This document shows, piece by piece, positions 17,105 through 25,489 of a stretch of 33,410 nt of DNA; within the stretch, counting starts at the first letter, position 1; the number at the start of each line of letters is the position of its first letter. The stretch lies in contig JALKBU010000561.1 of assembly GCA_023091735.1 (NCBI GenBank), positions 1 to 33,410 on the forward strand, given 5' to 3'. A program made the translations under genes and the position numbers. This DNA comes from Trichomonas tenax. Its lineage: Eukaryota; Parabasalia; Trichomonadida; Trichomonadidae. Below the pieces are notes generated by a model. The model had not been told where the DNA came from. It searched no databases and saw nothing but the letters and a program-made list of their open reading frames with translations.

Positions 17105-18577
17105 TTCATAATCTTTTTATTTTACATTCGATTAAGTGCATCAGTCCACAAGATGTTTATTGACCAGTCGGTCGATCACTTCAACATGCATTCACCCAAA
17201 TTCTCACAAAAGTATTATTTGAATACTGATTATACGACAAAGTCGAAAAACATCATTTTGTACATTGGCGGAATGAATTCACTCGATGAAGCATCGATTA
17301 CGCAAGGACCTGTCTTAGATATTGCTGAAAAAACAAATTCCGTTATTCTTGGATTGGAACATCGCTATTTTGGAGAATCAGTTCCAACAAGCAACATGTC
17401 GAGTTTCAATATGCAGTACTGTTCTGTTCCACAAGCAAATTTAGATCTTAGATATTTTATTTCAAATTCTACATTCGCGAAAAATACTGTTTAGACCCCA
17501 ATACATGCAAATTCTTCCTCATGGGTTACGCAGGCCGTTTGGCAACTTGGATATCTAGTTGAGTTTCTAAGTATTACATTGGCACTTGGGCGTCATCATC
17601 ACAACTCGTATGCATTAACAACTTCACTCAGTACTATAAATAAGAATCTCAGCTTTTAGGAAAAATATCTGATGATTGTCCGTCTTCTGTTAAAAACGCG
17701 TATAGAATCATAGAGAAGATATTACTGCGAAAGAACCAATCAACAACAGATATGGTTTCAAAGTTTGGAATTCGTCCTGAGGATAATTTCTCTGTGGAGA
17801 ATCCAGCTGATTTCCTTTACATGGTATCCGAAGCTGTAAGTCGTGGAATTAGAGAATCATCGCATTATGAACATGTGAAGAACATGTGTTATGAGCTGAT
17901 TGTTACTCCACAGACGAATGATGAAGAAATAATAGAAATAATGGCGAAATATGCAACCATTTTTGTGCCATCAAATGAATTCATTAGTTTATGGCCAAGT
18001 TATGTTTCCGGACCAGAAATAAATGATCACAGAGCTTTCTATCACATAAAGTGCCACGATATTGGTGCATTTCCAACATCTAGTGGCAGCTTAAGAAGCC
18101 CACGCCTCAACTCGTGGTATTTCGATGGCGTCTACTCGGAGCTCTTTGGTAGGTCACTACCAGACGAGCTGATATTCAGCAATCTCCATAAAGGTACTAA
18201 CCACGAAGCAGAGCATATATTCTTCACTTCTAGTGATCGTGATCCAGGCATTGAGATCCAATGTACAACAAACGACAAATCATGCTCGCATCATTCAAAA
18301 TGCAGGATATAATGATGACATTCGTGCTCCAAGACCAGGAGTGAGTGCTGCCGTTACAGAATCTCGTAAGGCTGCTGTAGAGCAAGCAGTTAAATGGATG
18401 GAAGGAAGTCACACTCAGAAAATCCCAATATATTTCTACATCACAGTTGACGCACTTTCATTCGTACTTTTAGTTTTAGTTATTGTTGTTATTGTCATGA
18501 TTTGCAAGCGGAAGAGTGCTGGAAAGTGCGCAAGCATAGATTCTAATGTCTTGCTTTCCAAGCAACACTTAGTTTAA
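17105..18577 (+). pseudogene. Broken S28-family serine peptidase with C-terminal membrane anchor
   Basis: This is a lysosomal Pro-X carboxypeptidase/S28-like gene in three frame segments. The first (open from 17105; first ATG 17153) starts with SVDHFN, the N-terminal S28 hallmark, and ends at a TAG at 17492-17494. A frameshift there moves to frame 1, which carries CKFFLMGYAGRLATW, where the G-G-S-Y-x-G nucleophile motif should be, but the Ser codon appears deleted. That frame also has a TGA at 17560 and a TAA at 17641. A second frameshift near 18250-18300 leads to AGYNDDIR, where the catalytic His appears to be Asn, and then a membrane helix (ALSFVLLVLVIVVIVMI) and basic tail. Upstream of ATG 17153, codons FIIFLFYIRLSA resemble a signal peptide lacking its ATG. 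Confidence 0.85.
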
Positions 18578-18591
18578 AACATTTTAATTAA

Positions 18592-18978
18592 ATGCTGTCA
18601 TTTTTAATTTCTTTCGCGTTTTCACTTGTCAAAGATATCAAACCCGACGATCTCATACCAATCATCGGCAGGCAGAAATACATTTTCGTCAACTTTTACT
18701 GCCCCACGTGCCCTCATTCACAGGAATCTTTGAATCATTGGGACAATTTTTCAGTGGTTTATGAATCAAATGAGAGATTTGAGTTCTACAGGATGGATTG
18801 CGACAGGTATCACTCGAAATGCGTCGAATTTGATGCATCTGGATATCCAGTTCTCGCTCTCTTTCTTCCTGGCGCAAAGAAGTTTGTCAGATACAATAGA
18901 AATCTCGACACAGACCAATTCATCATTTGGGTCCGTCAAAACACAGGAATCAAACCAAATCTTGATGATAATCTTTAG
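18592..18978 (+). CDS. Secreted/ER thioredoxin-fold protein with CPTC active site
   Basis: This 128-residue protein has a short signal peptide (MLSFLISFAFSL) and one thioredoxin fold: FVNFYCPTCPHS holds the CxxC pair at residues 37 and 40, and GYPVLALF holds the cis-proline at 86. The active site CPTC differs from the CGHC of PDI and CGPC of thioredoxin, and the usual Trp before the first Cys is Tyr. The C-terminus DDNL is not a standard ER-retention signal. It probably assists disulphide chemistry in the secretory pathway. The ATG is only 14 bases after the end of the broken peptidase gene, so its promoter lies inside that pseudogene's 3' end. The frame is intact and the stop is TAG. Confidence 0.8.
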   Translation: MLSFLISFAFSLVKDIKPDDLIPIIGRQKYIFVNFYCPTCPHSQESLNHWDNFSVVYESNERFEFYRMDCDRYHSKCVEFDASGYPVLALFLPGAKKFVRYNRNLDTDQFIIWVRQNTGIKPNLDDNL

Positions 18979-19497
18979 TCATTCAAAATCACCATGACAA
19001 ACAAATATAAACAGACATGCAAATCTAAGTTCAATCACCAACCATTTAGAATCAAAATAATTATCGAAAGTCAAATAATATCAAAATTTACCTTTATTGC
19101 TATGCTGTTCAATATAAGCTGCTTAAAGTTATTCTTGCCATTTGTTTATTTTTTGATAATTGACGTGTAATAATTTTTTTCAAAATTATACATAACTAAA
19201 TCAGGAAACTCTTTCCATCGCTATCTACACACGAATGCCACATAATTTCCAAATGCACAGCGCGTGAGATCGATCATATTAACTTCTTTCGATTCAAAAT
19301 AACCAAATCGATCGTCAGGAAAATTTTGCTCTTTTTCGAGTTTCAAGACTGTTGCGTACCGAAAGTTGTCACAAAAAGTGATATCATTTGACATGTAAAC
19401 ACGAATATTTGACAAATAAATATTTACGTGGCATGCGATTATAAATGATTATTGGAAGAATGATATCCTATATTTGTTTAAATTTACTTTGAAAAGA
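18979..19497. other. Gene-poor left flank of palindromic element
   Basis: There is no supported gene. A 64-codon minus-strand open frame at 19221-19415 begins in sequence that is an inverted partial copy of the region before the decarboxylase pseudogene (GTACCGAAAGT at 19356-19366, AAAAGTGATATC, TTTGACATGTAAA). It could be a fragment of a lost gene or an accident of the repeat. Confidence 0.5.
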
Positions 19498-19679
19498 AAA
19501 ATTAAGTGCTTCATTGGCACTGGTAGCCAAAATGCTAGCAATCCAGTTCACAGTTCTTCCTTTCAGACTCGATCTTCGAAATAATCGGCGATTTACTCTC
19601 CAGAATGCTTCTGAAAGGAAGAACTGTGGACTGGATTGCTAGCACCTTGGCTACCTGTCCCAATCAAGCATTTAATTTT
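19498..19679. repeat. Large hairpin H0, 70-base arms
   Basis: Arms 19498-19567 and 19610-19679 are inverted copies, identical at 63 of 70 positions by hand count, around a 42-base loop. The inner part of the arm (CACAGTTCTTCC) recurs at 20931-20942 and, degenerate, near 19735-19748. Confidence 0.85.
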
Positions 19680-19969
19680 GCTCTTCAGAGGCATTCTGAA
19701 GTGGAAATCTTTGATTTCTTAATGATGGTGTATGAAAGGAAGATCTGTTAGTTTAGCTATTAACACGCGTGGTACCTGTGTCAATGTTGTTTTGCGTATC
19801 AATGAGTCATTCTGTAAAGTGTCAGATTATCAGATTTTGATATTGAAAAATAGTCAAAAAACGATTAAAAAAAATCATTTTGTCAAGTAAAATGATATTT
19901 GCCAAATAAAAGTATATGTGTCAGCTTAGAAATTAGAGGGGTGAGTATTCAAATTTGAATTCAAAAGCA

Positions 19970-20050
19970 TGCTTTCGTCCATTTTTGTTGCTGTGTGCAA
20001 CTACACCACACTCTGTGGCTGTGCGCAGCAGCAAAGCTGGACGAAAAGCA
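19970..20050. repeat. Hairpin A1
   Basis: Left arm TGCTTTCGTCC...GTTGCTGTGTGC pairs with GCGCAGCAGCAAAG...GGACGAAAAGCA; loop about 15 bases. Confidence 0.75.
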
Positions 20051-20096
20051 CTTTTACGAAGAAGGCTATGCATCAAAATTGTTTCGACGCAAATCG

Positions 20097-20176
20097 AGAT
20101 TTCTCGCTTCTTTAGCAAGTGAATCCTTAGTATCAGATGAAGCTGAGGCAATCTCTGTTAAAGAAGCGAGAGATCT
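20097..20176. repeat. Hairpin B1
   Basis: Arms AGATTTCTCGCTTCTTTA and TAAAGAAGCGAGAGATCT are near-perfect inverted copies; loop about 40 bases. Confidence 0.75.
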
Positions 20177-20215
20177 TGGTTCTGTTACTGAGATAATTTC
20201 GATTCACAAAAATAT

Positions 20216-20302
20216 TTTGCTTTGTTTCCATTTTTAATACTGTGTGCAGCTATCATGTGTGTGGTAGATGTACACGGTATCAAAGGTGGCAAAAAAGCAA
20301 AG
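20216..20302. repeat. Hairpin A2 (diverged)
   Basis: Arms of about 40 bases pair with roughly a quarter mismatches; this is the weakest of the A copies. Confidence 0.6.
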
Positions 20303-20342
20303 CTTGAAAAAAGTTTTAAACCGATGTTATCTCGGTGCAGAC

Positions 20343-20426
20343 CAATGTTTTTTGCTTCTTTAGTTAGTAAAGCCTTAGAACTCCGTGTGTCTAAGCTTTT
20401 CACTAGCTAAAGTATCAAAAAACATG
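20343..20426. repeat. Hairpin B2
   Basis: Left arm CAATGTTTTTTGCTTCTTTA pairs with the right arm ending TATCAAAAAACATG; about 37-base arms and a ~10-base loop. Confidence 0.7.
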
Positions 20427-20436
20427 ATTTTGTTCT

Positions 20437-20571
20437 CGATATTTAATTCGAAATAAAAAACTTGCTTTTCATTCATTTTTGCTGTTATGTGCAACCACTA
20501 TATACAATAGGGTTGTTCACAGCAACAAAAATGGATGAAAAGCACGATTTTTTTATTTCTAATTAAAATCG
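20437..20571. repeat. Hairpin A3 (longest arms)
   Basis: Arms of about 60 bases: CGATATTTAATTCGAAATAA at the left end pairs with the right end, and GCTTTTCATTCATTTTTGCT pairs with a segment containing AAAAATGGATGAAAAGC. Confidence 0.75.
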
Positions 20572-20577
20572 AGGATG

Positions 20578-20666
20578 AAGCCTTTTTTCTCTCCTTAGCT
20601 GGTGAGTATCTTGAATCTGTGTGATCCTAAGGCTTCACCAGCTAAAAAAGAAAAAAACATCGGCTT
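20578..20666. repeat. Hairpin B3
   Basis: AAGCCTTTTTTCTCTCCTTA plus GCTGGTGAG pairs with CTTCACCAGCTAAAAAAG and the following A-rich stretch ending CGGCTT. Confidence 0.7.
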
Positions 20667-20707
20667 GCGACAATAATTATTTCAATATAATACTTTTTTT
20701 TTCATAA

Positions 20708-20782
20708 GTGCTTTTCGTCCATTTTTGCTGCTGTGTGCAGCTACAGGGTGTGGTGTAGTTGCACATACCAGCAAAAAGGCAC
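20708..20782. repeat. Hairpin A4
   Basis: GTGCTTTTCGTCC...TGCAGCTACA pairs with TGTAGTTGCACAT...GCAAAAAGGCAC. Confidence 0.7.
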
Positions 20783-21174
20783 AAAATCTAGGTTTTAATG
20801 ACACATCAAATTCAAATAGATATTCCCCCTTAATTATTTTTTGACATTTTTTTTACTTTACATCAAATATCACCTTTTAAAAATCTGACAATCTAACACT
20901 TTACAGAGTGACACTCAAGACAATGTAGTCCACAGTTCTTCCCGTCAGACGCGATTTTGAAACAAAAACTAATACATAATTTGAATGATTATAGGACTTT
21001 ACATGTCAAAAATATTAATATATTGACACATAAAACTAGAAATTCCGACAATTTTACATGTCAGATATTATCACTTTTTGTATCACTTTTCCGTGATGAC
21101 TTTCGGTACATGACAATCGAGTTTCAAGACAATGCGAAAATAAAAAATTTTAGATTGAATGCCTCACAAATGGA

Positions 21175-21184
21175 TCACTTCATT
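21175..21184 (+). promoter_or_regulatory. Trichomonad-type initiator TCACTTCATT
   Basis: TCACTTCATTTT lies 9 bases before the ATG at 21194. It is the closest match in the window to the classical Trichomonas initiator and supports 21194 as the former start of the decarboxylase. Confidence 0.6.
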
Positions 21185-21193
21185 TTACTCGAT

Positions 21194-21702
21194 ATGGCTT
21201 CATTCGACAAGCACGACATCAGCGGATTCCTTGGAAAACACATCGTCTACACATACGACAACGGCTGGAACTACTAGGTCTACATTAAGAACGAAAACAC
21301 AATTGATTACAGAATCCACAGCAGCATTGTCGCCAACAGGTGGGTCAAGGACCAGAAGGTATTCATTGCACGTGTTGGCGAGCAGATATTCAAGATCTCA
21401 TGGATAGAGCCACCAGGCACAGACGTAAGCTTGATCGCAAACCTTCAAGATATGCTCTACCACGGCACAATCTTCTTCCCACGCTGGATCATCAACGACA
21501 CGAAGAAGACAGTCTGTTCCAGAATGAGCACATCTTGCTCATCGAGAAGTACCGTGAAGAGGGACCAGTTTATCCAACAGAAGTCATCGATGAATTCGCC
21601 ACAATCACATTTGTCGAAGACTGCGGTGTCAACAATGAATCAGTTATTGCCTGCGCTGTCTCCGAGCTTCCAAAGAACTTCCCAGAAAACTTGAAGCACT
21701 AA
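21194..21702 (+). pseudogene. padC: Broken phenolic acid decarboxylase (bacterial PadC type)
   Basis: The translated segments match the small beta-barrel phenolic acid decarboxylase family, which turns ferulic/p-coumaric acids into vinyl phenols and CO2. They include YTYDNGW, IKNENTIDYRIHS, NRWVKDQKV, KISWIEPPGTDVSL, HGTIFFPRW and YPTEVIDEFATITFV. Codons for the four known active-site residues (two Tyr of YTY, Arg of NRW, Glu of WIE) are all present. Two lesions break it: an in-frame TAG at 21275-21277 (codon 28), and an apparent one-base deletion near 21514 after KKTVC, where reading moves to frame 1 (FQNEH). The last segment ends at 21702 with TAAA. Length matches the family (~160-170). Codon use and initiator look native, so transfer from bacteria, if real, preceded decay. 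Confidence 0.88.
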
Positions 21703-21937
21703 ATAAACACTTTCCTATCAAAATGACAAATTATTGTTAACCCAATGTAATGATAAATAAAATAGAATTTTATGGTTCGAAGTGATAGAATTGGAAGTGC
21801 ACTTATCAGATATACATTTATTACTGCATGAATCTTATTAAATAAGCAGTTGCATCATAACTTCACATTTATCATTTGCTGGCAAATGACAGTGGTACAC
21901 ACCCCCTTAAATAATAATCAAAAATAATCTTACAGCA
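21703..21937. other. Short AT-rich spacer
   Basis: 3' region of the decarboxylase pseudogene; no gene is seen. Confidence 0.5.
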
Positions 21938-22498
21938 ATTGCATTTCTCATAGATGCTGCTTCATTGATACGCCCAAAAGACATTTTTGAATATGCAAAT
22001 CTTTTTAAAATGGTTCATGAGCATCACAAATTTGATTATATACCATTAGGATTATCCTCTGAAATTTTCATTTCCATATAAATATTTATAGGGAAGCATC
22101 TAATGTCATCAACATTTATCCTTCTGGAACAATTTCCCACTCTATTGCATGGGACAAACTTGAAGAACTCCAGGTTGAGGTAATGAAAGAATCCTTTGAT
22201 GTTGGTCAAAAAATTGACTCAGCTTGTAAATATGGATCAGAAAAATGTTTCAAATAACTCAAATTGATTGGAAGCATAATTACTCATTTACGCAGTTGAA
22301 GGAGGTAACAAAAGCATCATCATGTCTTTATATAATGACGGTCATACAATATCCAATAAAGATTTAAATTTCGCAATTACTTATCACCATAATGACATTT
22401 TCAATTGGCTCCTAGAAGAAAAAGGCTCTGTCAGAAGGTGGAATGAAGCAATGTGCTCTTGCAATGGAAATTTTGAGGCTTACATATTGCAAACATAA
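21938..22498 (+). pseudogene. DUF3447/ankyrin-repeat protein relic
   Basis: Discontinuous frames give LIDAASLIRPKDIFEYANLF in the N-terminal DUF3447-like part, then WDKLEELQVEVMKE, SACKYGSEKCFK, and finally AVEGGNKSIIMSLY, DLNFAITYHHNDIFNWLLEE. The last two are typical ankyrin-unit text of the large trichomonad DUF3447 families. There are in-frame stops (TAA at 22079, another after KCFK) and at least one frame change. No start codon is supported. It is a fossil of a highly amplified family. Confidence 0.7.
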
Positions 22499-22599
22499 AT
22501 GCAACAAATATATTGTATATTATATCATTAAATTCTATTTAATTTGACATCTGATGAATTCTTTGGTAATAAAATTTTTTTAAAAAGAACAAACAAATT

Positions 22600-24018
22600 T
22601 TATAAACTTGAAATAAACTTGATAGAAGATTGTACAGATATTGTTGCGTAATCGAGTTCGTTACTGAACTCAAACTTTCCAAATGTTTGTAGATAATCCA
22701 TGATAGCGATAGCATTCGAAGGCTGAGTGATTGCCATGCACATGTAGAAAATGGAGAAAGATTCTTCGAAAGCAAGCATTCCTTGTTGGTTGTAGACATC
22801 ATCTGTAATTGCTACACTCTCATCACCCTTGCATGTCTTGTTCACATAAAGCGACCGTATAACATATTGGTTCAGAGTCACTCTGGCCTTTGATGCAAGA
22901 AATGCTATATCGAGTGGAGAGTTCTCGAACTGAATGAGACTAAGATATTTCACACCTTCTTGAAGGAGTGGATCTTCGCTAAATATTTCGATGATAGGTC
23001 TTTCTTGATGAGAAGGAAGGAACACGTTTAGATCGCCTTTATTAGGCAATATCTCTTTTGGTGATTTCATTTTCATTATTTCACAATTCTTTATGAATAT
23101 CTCAGTCTTGTTCAAGACATTTGTTAGAATTTCAGGCATCTCAATGAAGACATTTGAAAAGAGGTATCTGGCAGCGCAGTAGTAGAGAGAGTAATACATG
23201 TCAGTGCCCAGCCCAATATTGTTTTTCGCGCAAAGCTTTTCGAGAATTTCTTGAAGTTTAACTTTCCATGATTTGAACTCGAATTCAAATCCACGGAAGG
23301 ATAAAATTATCTCTTTAAACTGCGAATGAATATCTTCGTTGTGCCCTATATAATCTGAGAAGAATTGATCGAAATCTGATTCTTCAAGGAAATTTGTTTC
23401 TTGGTTATATTCTTTAACTGCAATTTTTAATTTTTTAAGAAGTACATCGTCGGTATATTGCTTTCCACTGTACTCATATTGGAACTTTTTGGTTTTGTCC
23501 TTTAAAATGTTAATTCGTGATTTATATTTTGGTAATTGTTTGTCATTTTTCAATTTATCCTTAACCGCTGTAAGAAATCCCATCAAGTCTATGAAGTATG
23601 GATATTCATTTTGAACAGTGATTTCAGAAAAATTAATCATTCCTTCTATATCAGAAATAACGCTTTCGTAAAGAGATTTTTGATACTCGTATTGTTCACT
23701 CATCAATGAGTTTGTAAGGTATATCATAATGTTAATCATTCTTTGATTTTCATCATCAATTTGCACTAATTGAGGAATTTCGTCGGGTTCAATGCAATAA
23801 GACAGAAGCTTTTGTACCTTCTTTAATTCCTGTTGAACATAATATAGATTTTTTTCGATACTTTTGTCAATTTTATTATGAGAATCTAAATCTTCAACTT
23901 TGATGAAAGGAATGCAGAATTCTGACACAGGGTTAACCTTAAATGTCCTCCTAGTGGGACTCTCGCTTTCTTTATTCTCTGTCCTGTATCCGAGAAAATT
24001 CCATATAAAATCAAACAT
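22600..24018 (-). CDS. VPS9-domain protein, candidate Rab5-type GEF
   Basis: In this 472-residue soluble protein the first ~300 residues are helical and unrecognised. Residues ~310-470 fit the VPS9 helical layer: SPLDIAFLASKARVTLNQYV (where VPS9 proteins have P-x-D-K...), FEESFSIFYMCMAIT (for the D-x-L-x-P-I-F helix), and the final NELDYATISVQSSIKFI matching the conserved E-x-x-Y helix. VPS9 proteins load GTP onto Rab5/Rab21 at early endosomes. Here several signature residues are conservative replacements, so activity is uncertain. The ATG directly follows TGTCATATA. The stop codon reads TAAA. Confidence 0.65.
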   Translation of the reverse strand: MFDFIWNFLGYRTENKESESPTRRTFKVNPVSEFCIPFIKVEDLDSHNKIDKSIEKNLYYVQQELKKVQKLLSYCIEPDEIPQLVQIDDENQRMINIMIYLTNSLMSEQYEYQKSLYESVISDIEGMINFSEITVQNEYPYFIDLMGFLTAVKDKLKNDKQLPKYKSRINILKDKTKKFQYEYSGKQYTDDVLLKKLKIAVKEYNQETNFLEESDFDQFFSDYIGHNEDIHSQFKEIILSFRGFEFEFKSWKVKLQEILEKLCAKNNIGLGTDMYYSLYYCAARYLFSNVFIEMPEILTNVLNKTEIFIKNCEIMKMKSPKEILPNKGDLNVFLPSHQERPIIEIFSEDPLLQEGVKYLSLIQFENSPLDIAFLASKARVTLNQYVIRSLYVNKTCKGDESVAITDDVYNQQGMLAFEESFSIFYMCMAITQPSNAIAIMDYLQTFGKFEFSNELDYATISVQSSIKFISSL

Positions 24019-24027
24019 TATATGACA
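24019..24027 (-). promoter_or_regulatory. Initiator-like TGTCATATA abutting ATG
   Basis: On the minus strand ACATGTCATATA runs straight into the ATG at 24018, implying a 5' UTR of about 7 bases if transcription starts at the TCA. Confidence 0.5.
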
Positions 24028-25466
24028 TGTAAGTATCTCAAATCATAAAATTTTTGTCATTTGTCATGTAAATCTAAAATTTCTCAATGTTTCGAATCTT
24101 TGATGTTTACGAACCACCCATGAAAAGAAATATGGTAGGAAAAACATTTTGATTCCATATAGATATCATAATGATGAAGAAATGAGATTGATTGATATCA
24201 CATAATTCTCACTATGTCATTGCTCAATGTGGAAAGAAGTAATCTTGAGAAACTTCATATAATTGGCAGCGCACACATCCCTACTATAGATAAATGATGG
24301 ATTGATTCAATATATGAACGATATTGAGTTGTTTTTTATACCCAGCTTCACAATACTTTAGCCGCCCCCTGCCTTTTTGGGTGTTTACGTGTCATATTGT
24401 CAGATTCATTTTTTAATGGATGGTTCAACGCTGTTTACCCCAAACTCATATGTAAACTGCTAGCTGAGGCTTTTCCGCATGAATTAACGCATACCATGCA
24501 ATACATGAGTACCAATAAACTTCAAAAAATCAGCTCATAAATTACTTAATTTCTTCATATCTCAGAAATTCATACGATGATCATTAATTTTGACTTCAAG
24601 TTCTCCAAATAAATTGTATACACTATCCAATTCTGTAATAAAAATATTATCATACCGTTAACAATTTTAGGTCCAAAATTATTCAATCACGAAAAACAAT
24701 GATTTCTCATATTTGAGTGCAGAATAGCAAAATAAAGGCGAATTCTAGCACCTCCATACACAGAACATCAATCAAATCCAACAAAACGTTGAAATTTTAC
24801 TGATGATTTTAACAAAATAATGATGATTATGCTTATTCATGTAAATTTAATTCTCTCATTGTTATTAGTATCATACAAGGAATCATCTGCTTAATTATAA
24901 CTACTAAAGCAATATATAAATAAATTATCATATCAGATCTTAGTAAAAACTTTAATGTAATTCATTGGGTAGTATTTGAAATTAAATATTTTCATAATGT
25001 GGAACATTTTCAATATGTAATATTCCTTAATCTAACGTTTTTCAAAAATGAATGAAAAAAATTGAAAATGTCTATTTTAACGATTTGCTCAATCAGCATT
25101 CATTATGTAATAATTATAAAATCCAAGTCATTATTCGGATTTTGTTTTCTCCCTCTTAAATGTTTGAAAAAAATAAATCTTTTGTTTTCATCAGAGAAAT
25201 TTTTTCAGCATATTTGAGTCATTCTAAATAATAATATAAATAGTATCCACTAACCATGGAGAATGATATTCAATAAAAAGCATGATAAATGAACTAATAA
25301 TAAATTTCAATATATAATTGCAATCAATCTCCTGGGAAAACTTGGATATCTGAGTCATCTGTTAAGTGTAAGACAGACGTAAATATTGTTCTTCTGAATC
25401 TATTTTAGAGATTGTGCTACATTTACATATTTGTTAGTTTTAAAATTAAGAAATTTTGACTTCGTC

Positions 25467-25476
25467 TGTCACGTTT
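25467..25476 (+). promoter_or_regulatory. Initiator-like TGTCACGTTT
   Basis: TGTCACGTTTTTAC lies 13 bases before the ATG at 25490 and fits the TCA-pyrimidine pattern. Confidence 0.45.
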
Positions 25477-25489
25477 TTACAACAAATCA

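Larger units (their letters stand above)
19970..20782. repeat. Tandem array, ~246-base period, alternating hairpins A and B
   Basis: Seven hairpins alternate A-B-A-B-A-B-A. The A marker TCCATTTTT (TTCATTTTT in A3) starts at 19978, 20227, 20472 and 20718, spacings of 249, 245 and 246. The B marker CTTTAG/CCTTAG starts at 20110, 20358 and 20593. Each ~246-base unit therefore carries one A and one B palindrome. Copies have diverged, but both arms of most hairpins are kept. Confidence 0.8.
19350..21110. mobile_element. ~1.75-kb palindromic (fold-back) element, candidate non-autonomous
   Basis: Outer inverted segments contain ACTTTCGGTAC (minus at 19356-19366, plus at 21099-21109), TATCACTTTTTGT and TTTACATGTCA, arranged symmetrically about position ~20230. 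Further in, about 19806-19965 and 20785-20905 are imperfect inverted copies of each other (TCTGTAAAGTGT...CAGATTTT; GGGG(T/A)GA...ATTTGAATT). The centre is a tandem hairpin array. I see no transposase, integrase or polymerase frame, so a mobile nature is inferred from structure only. Confidence 0.5.
24019..25489. other. 1.47-kb AT-rich region without recognisable genes
   Basis: I see no gene. A GC-richer island at about 24360-24480 contains GCCGCCCCCTGCC and a TTTACGTGTCA...TGTCAGATTCATTTTTTAATG segment that looks like a promoter with an ATG but no frame worth calling. It may be the edge of a lost gene. The rest is AT-rich. Confidence 0.5.

Noticed and set aside
19221..19415. 64-codon minus-strand frame
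   Set aside because: It begins in sequence that is an inverted copy of the decarboxylase upstream region; no homologue or domain; could be a gene fragment but is not supportable as a CDS.
19350..21110. Maverick, mariner or Mutator-type autonomous transposon
   Set aside because: No transposase, integrase, polymerase B or capsid-like frame is present within or next to the palindrome.
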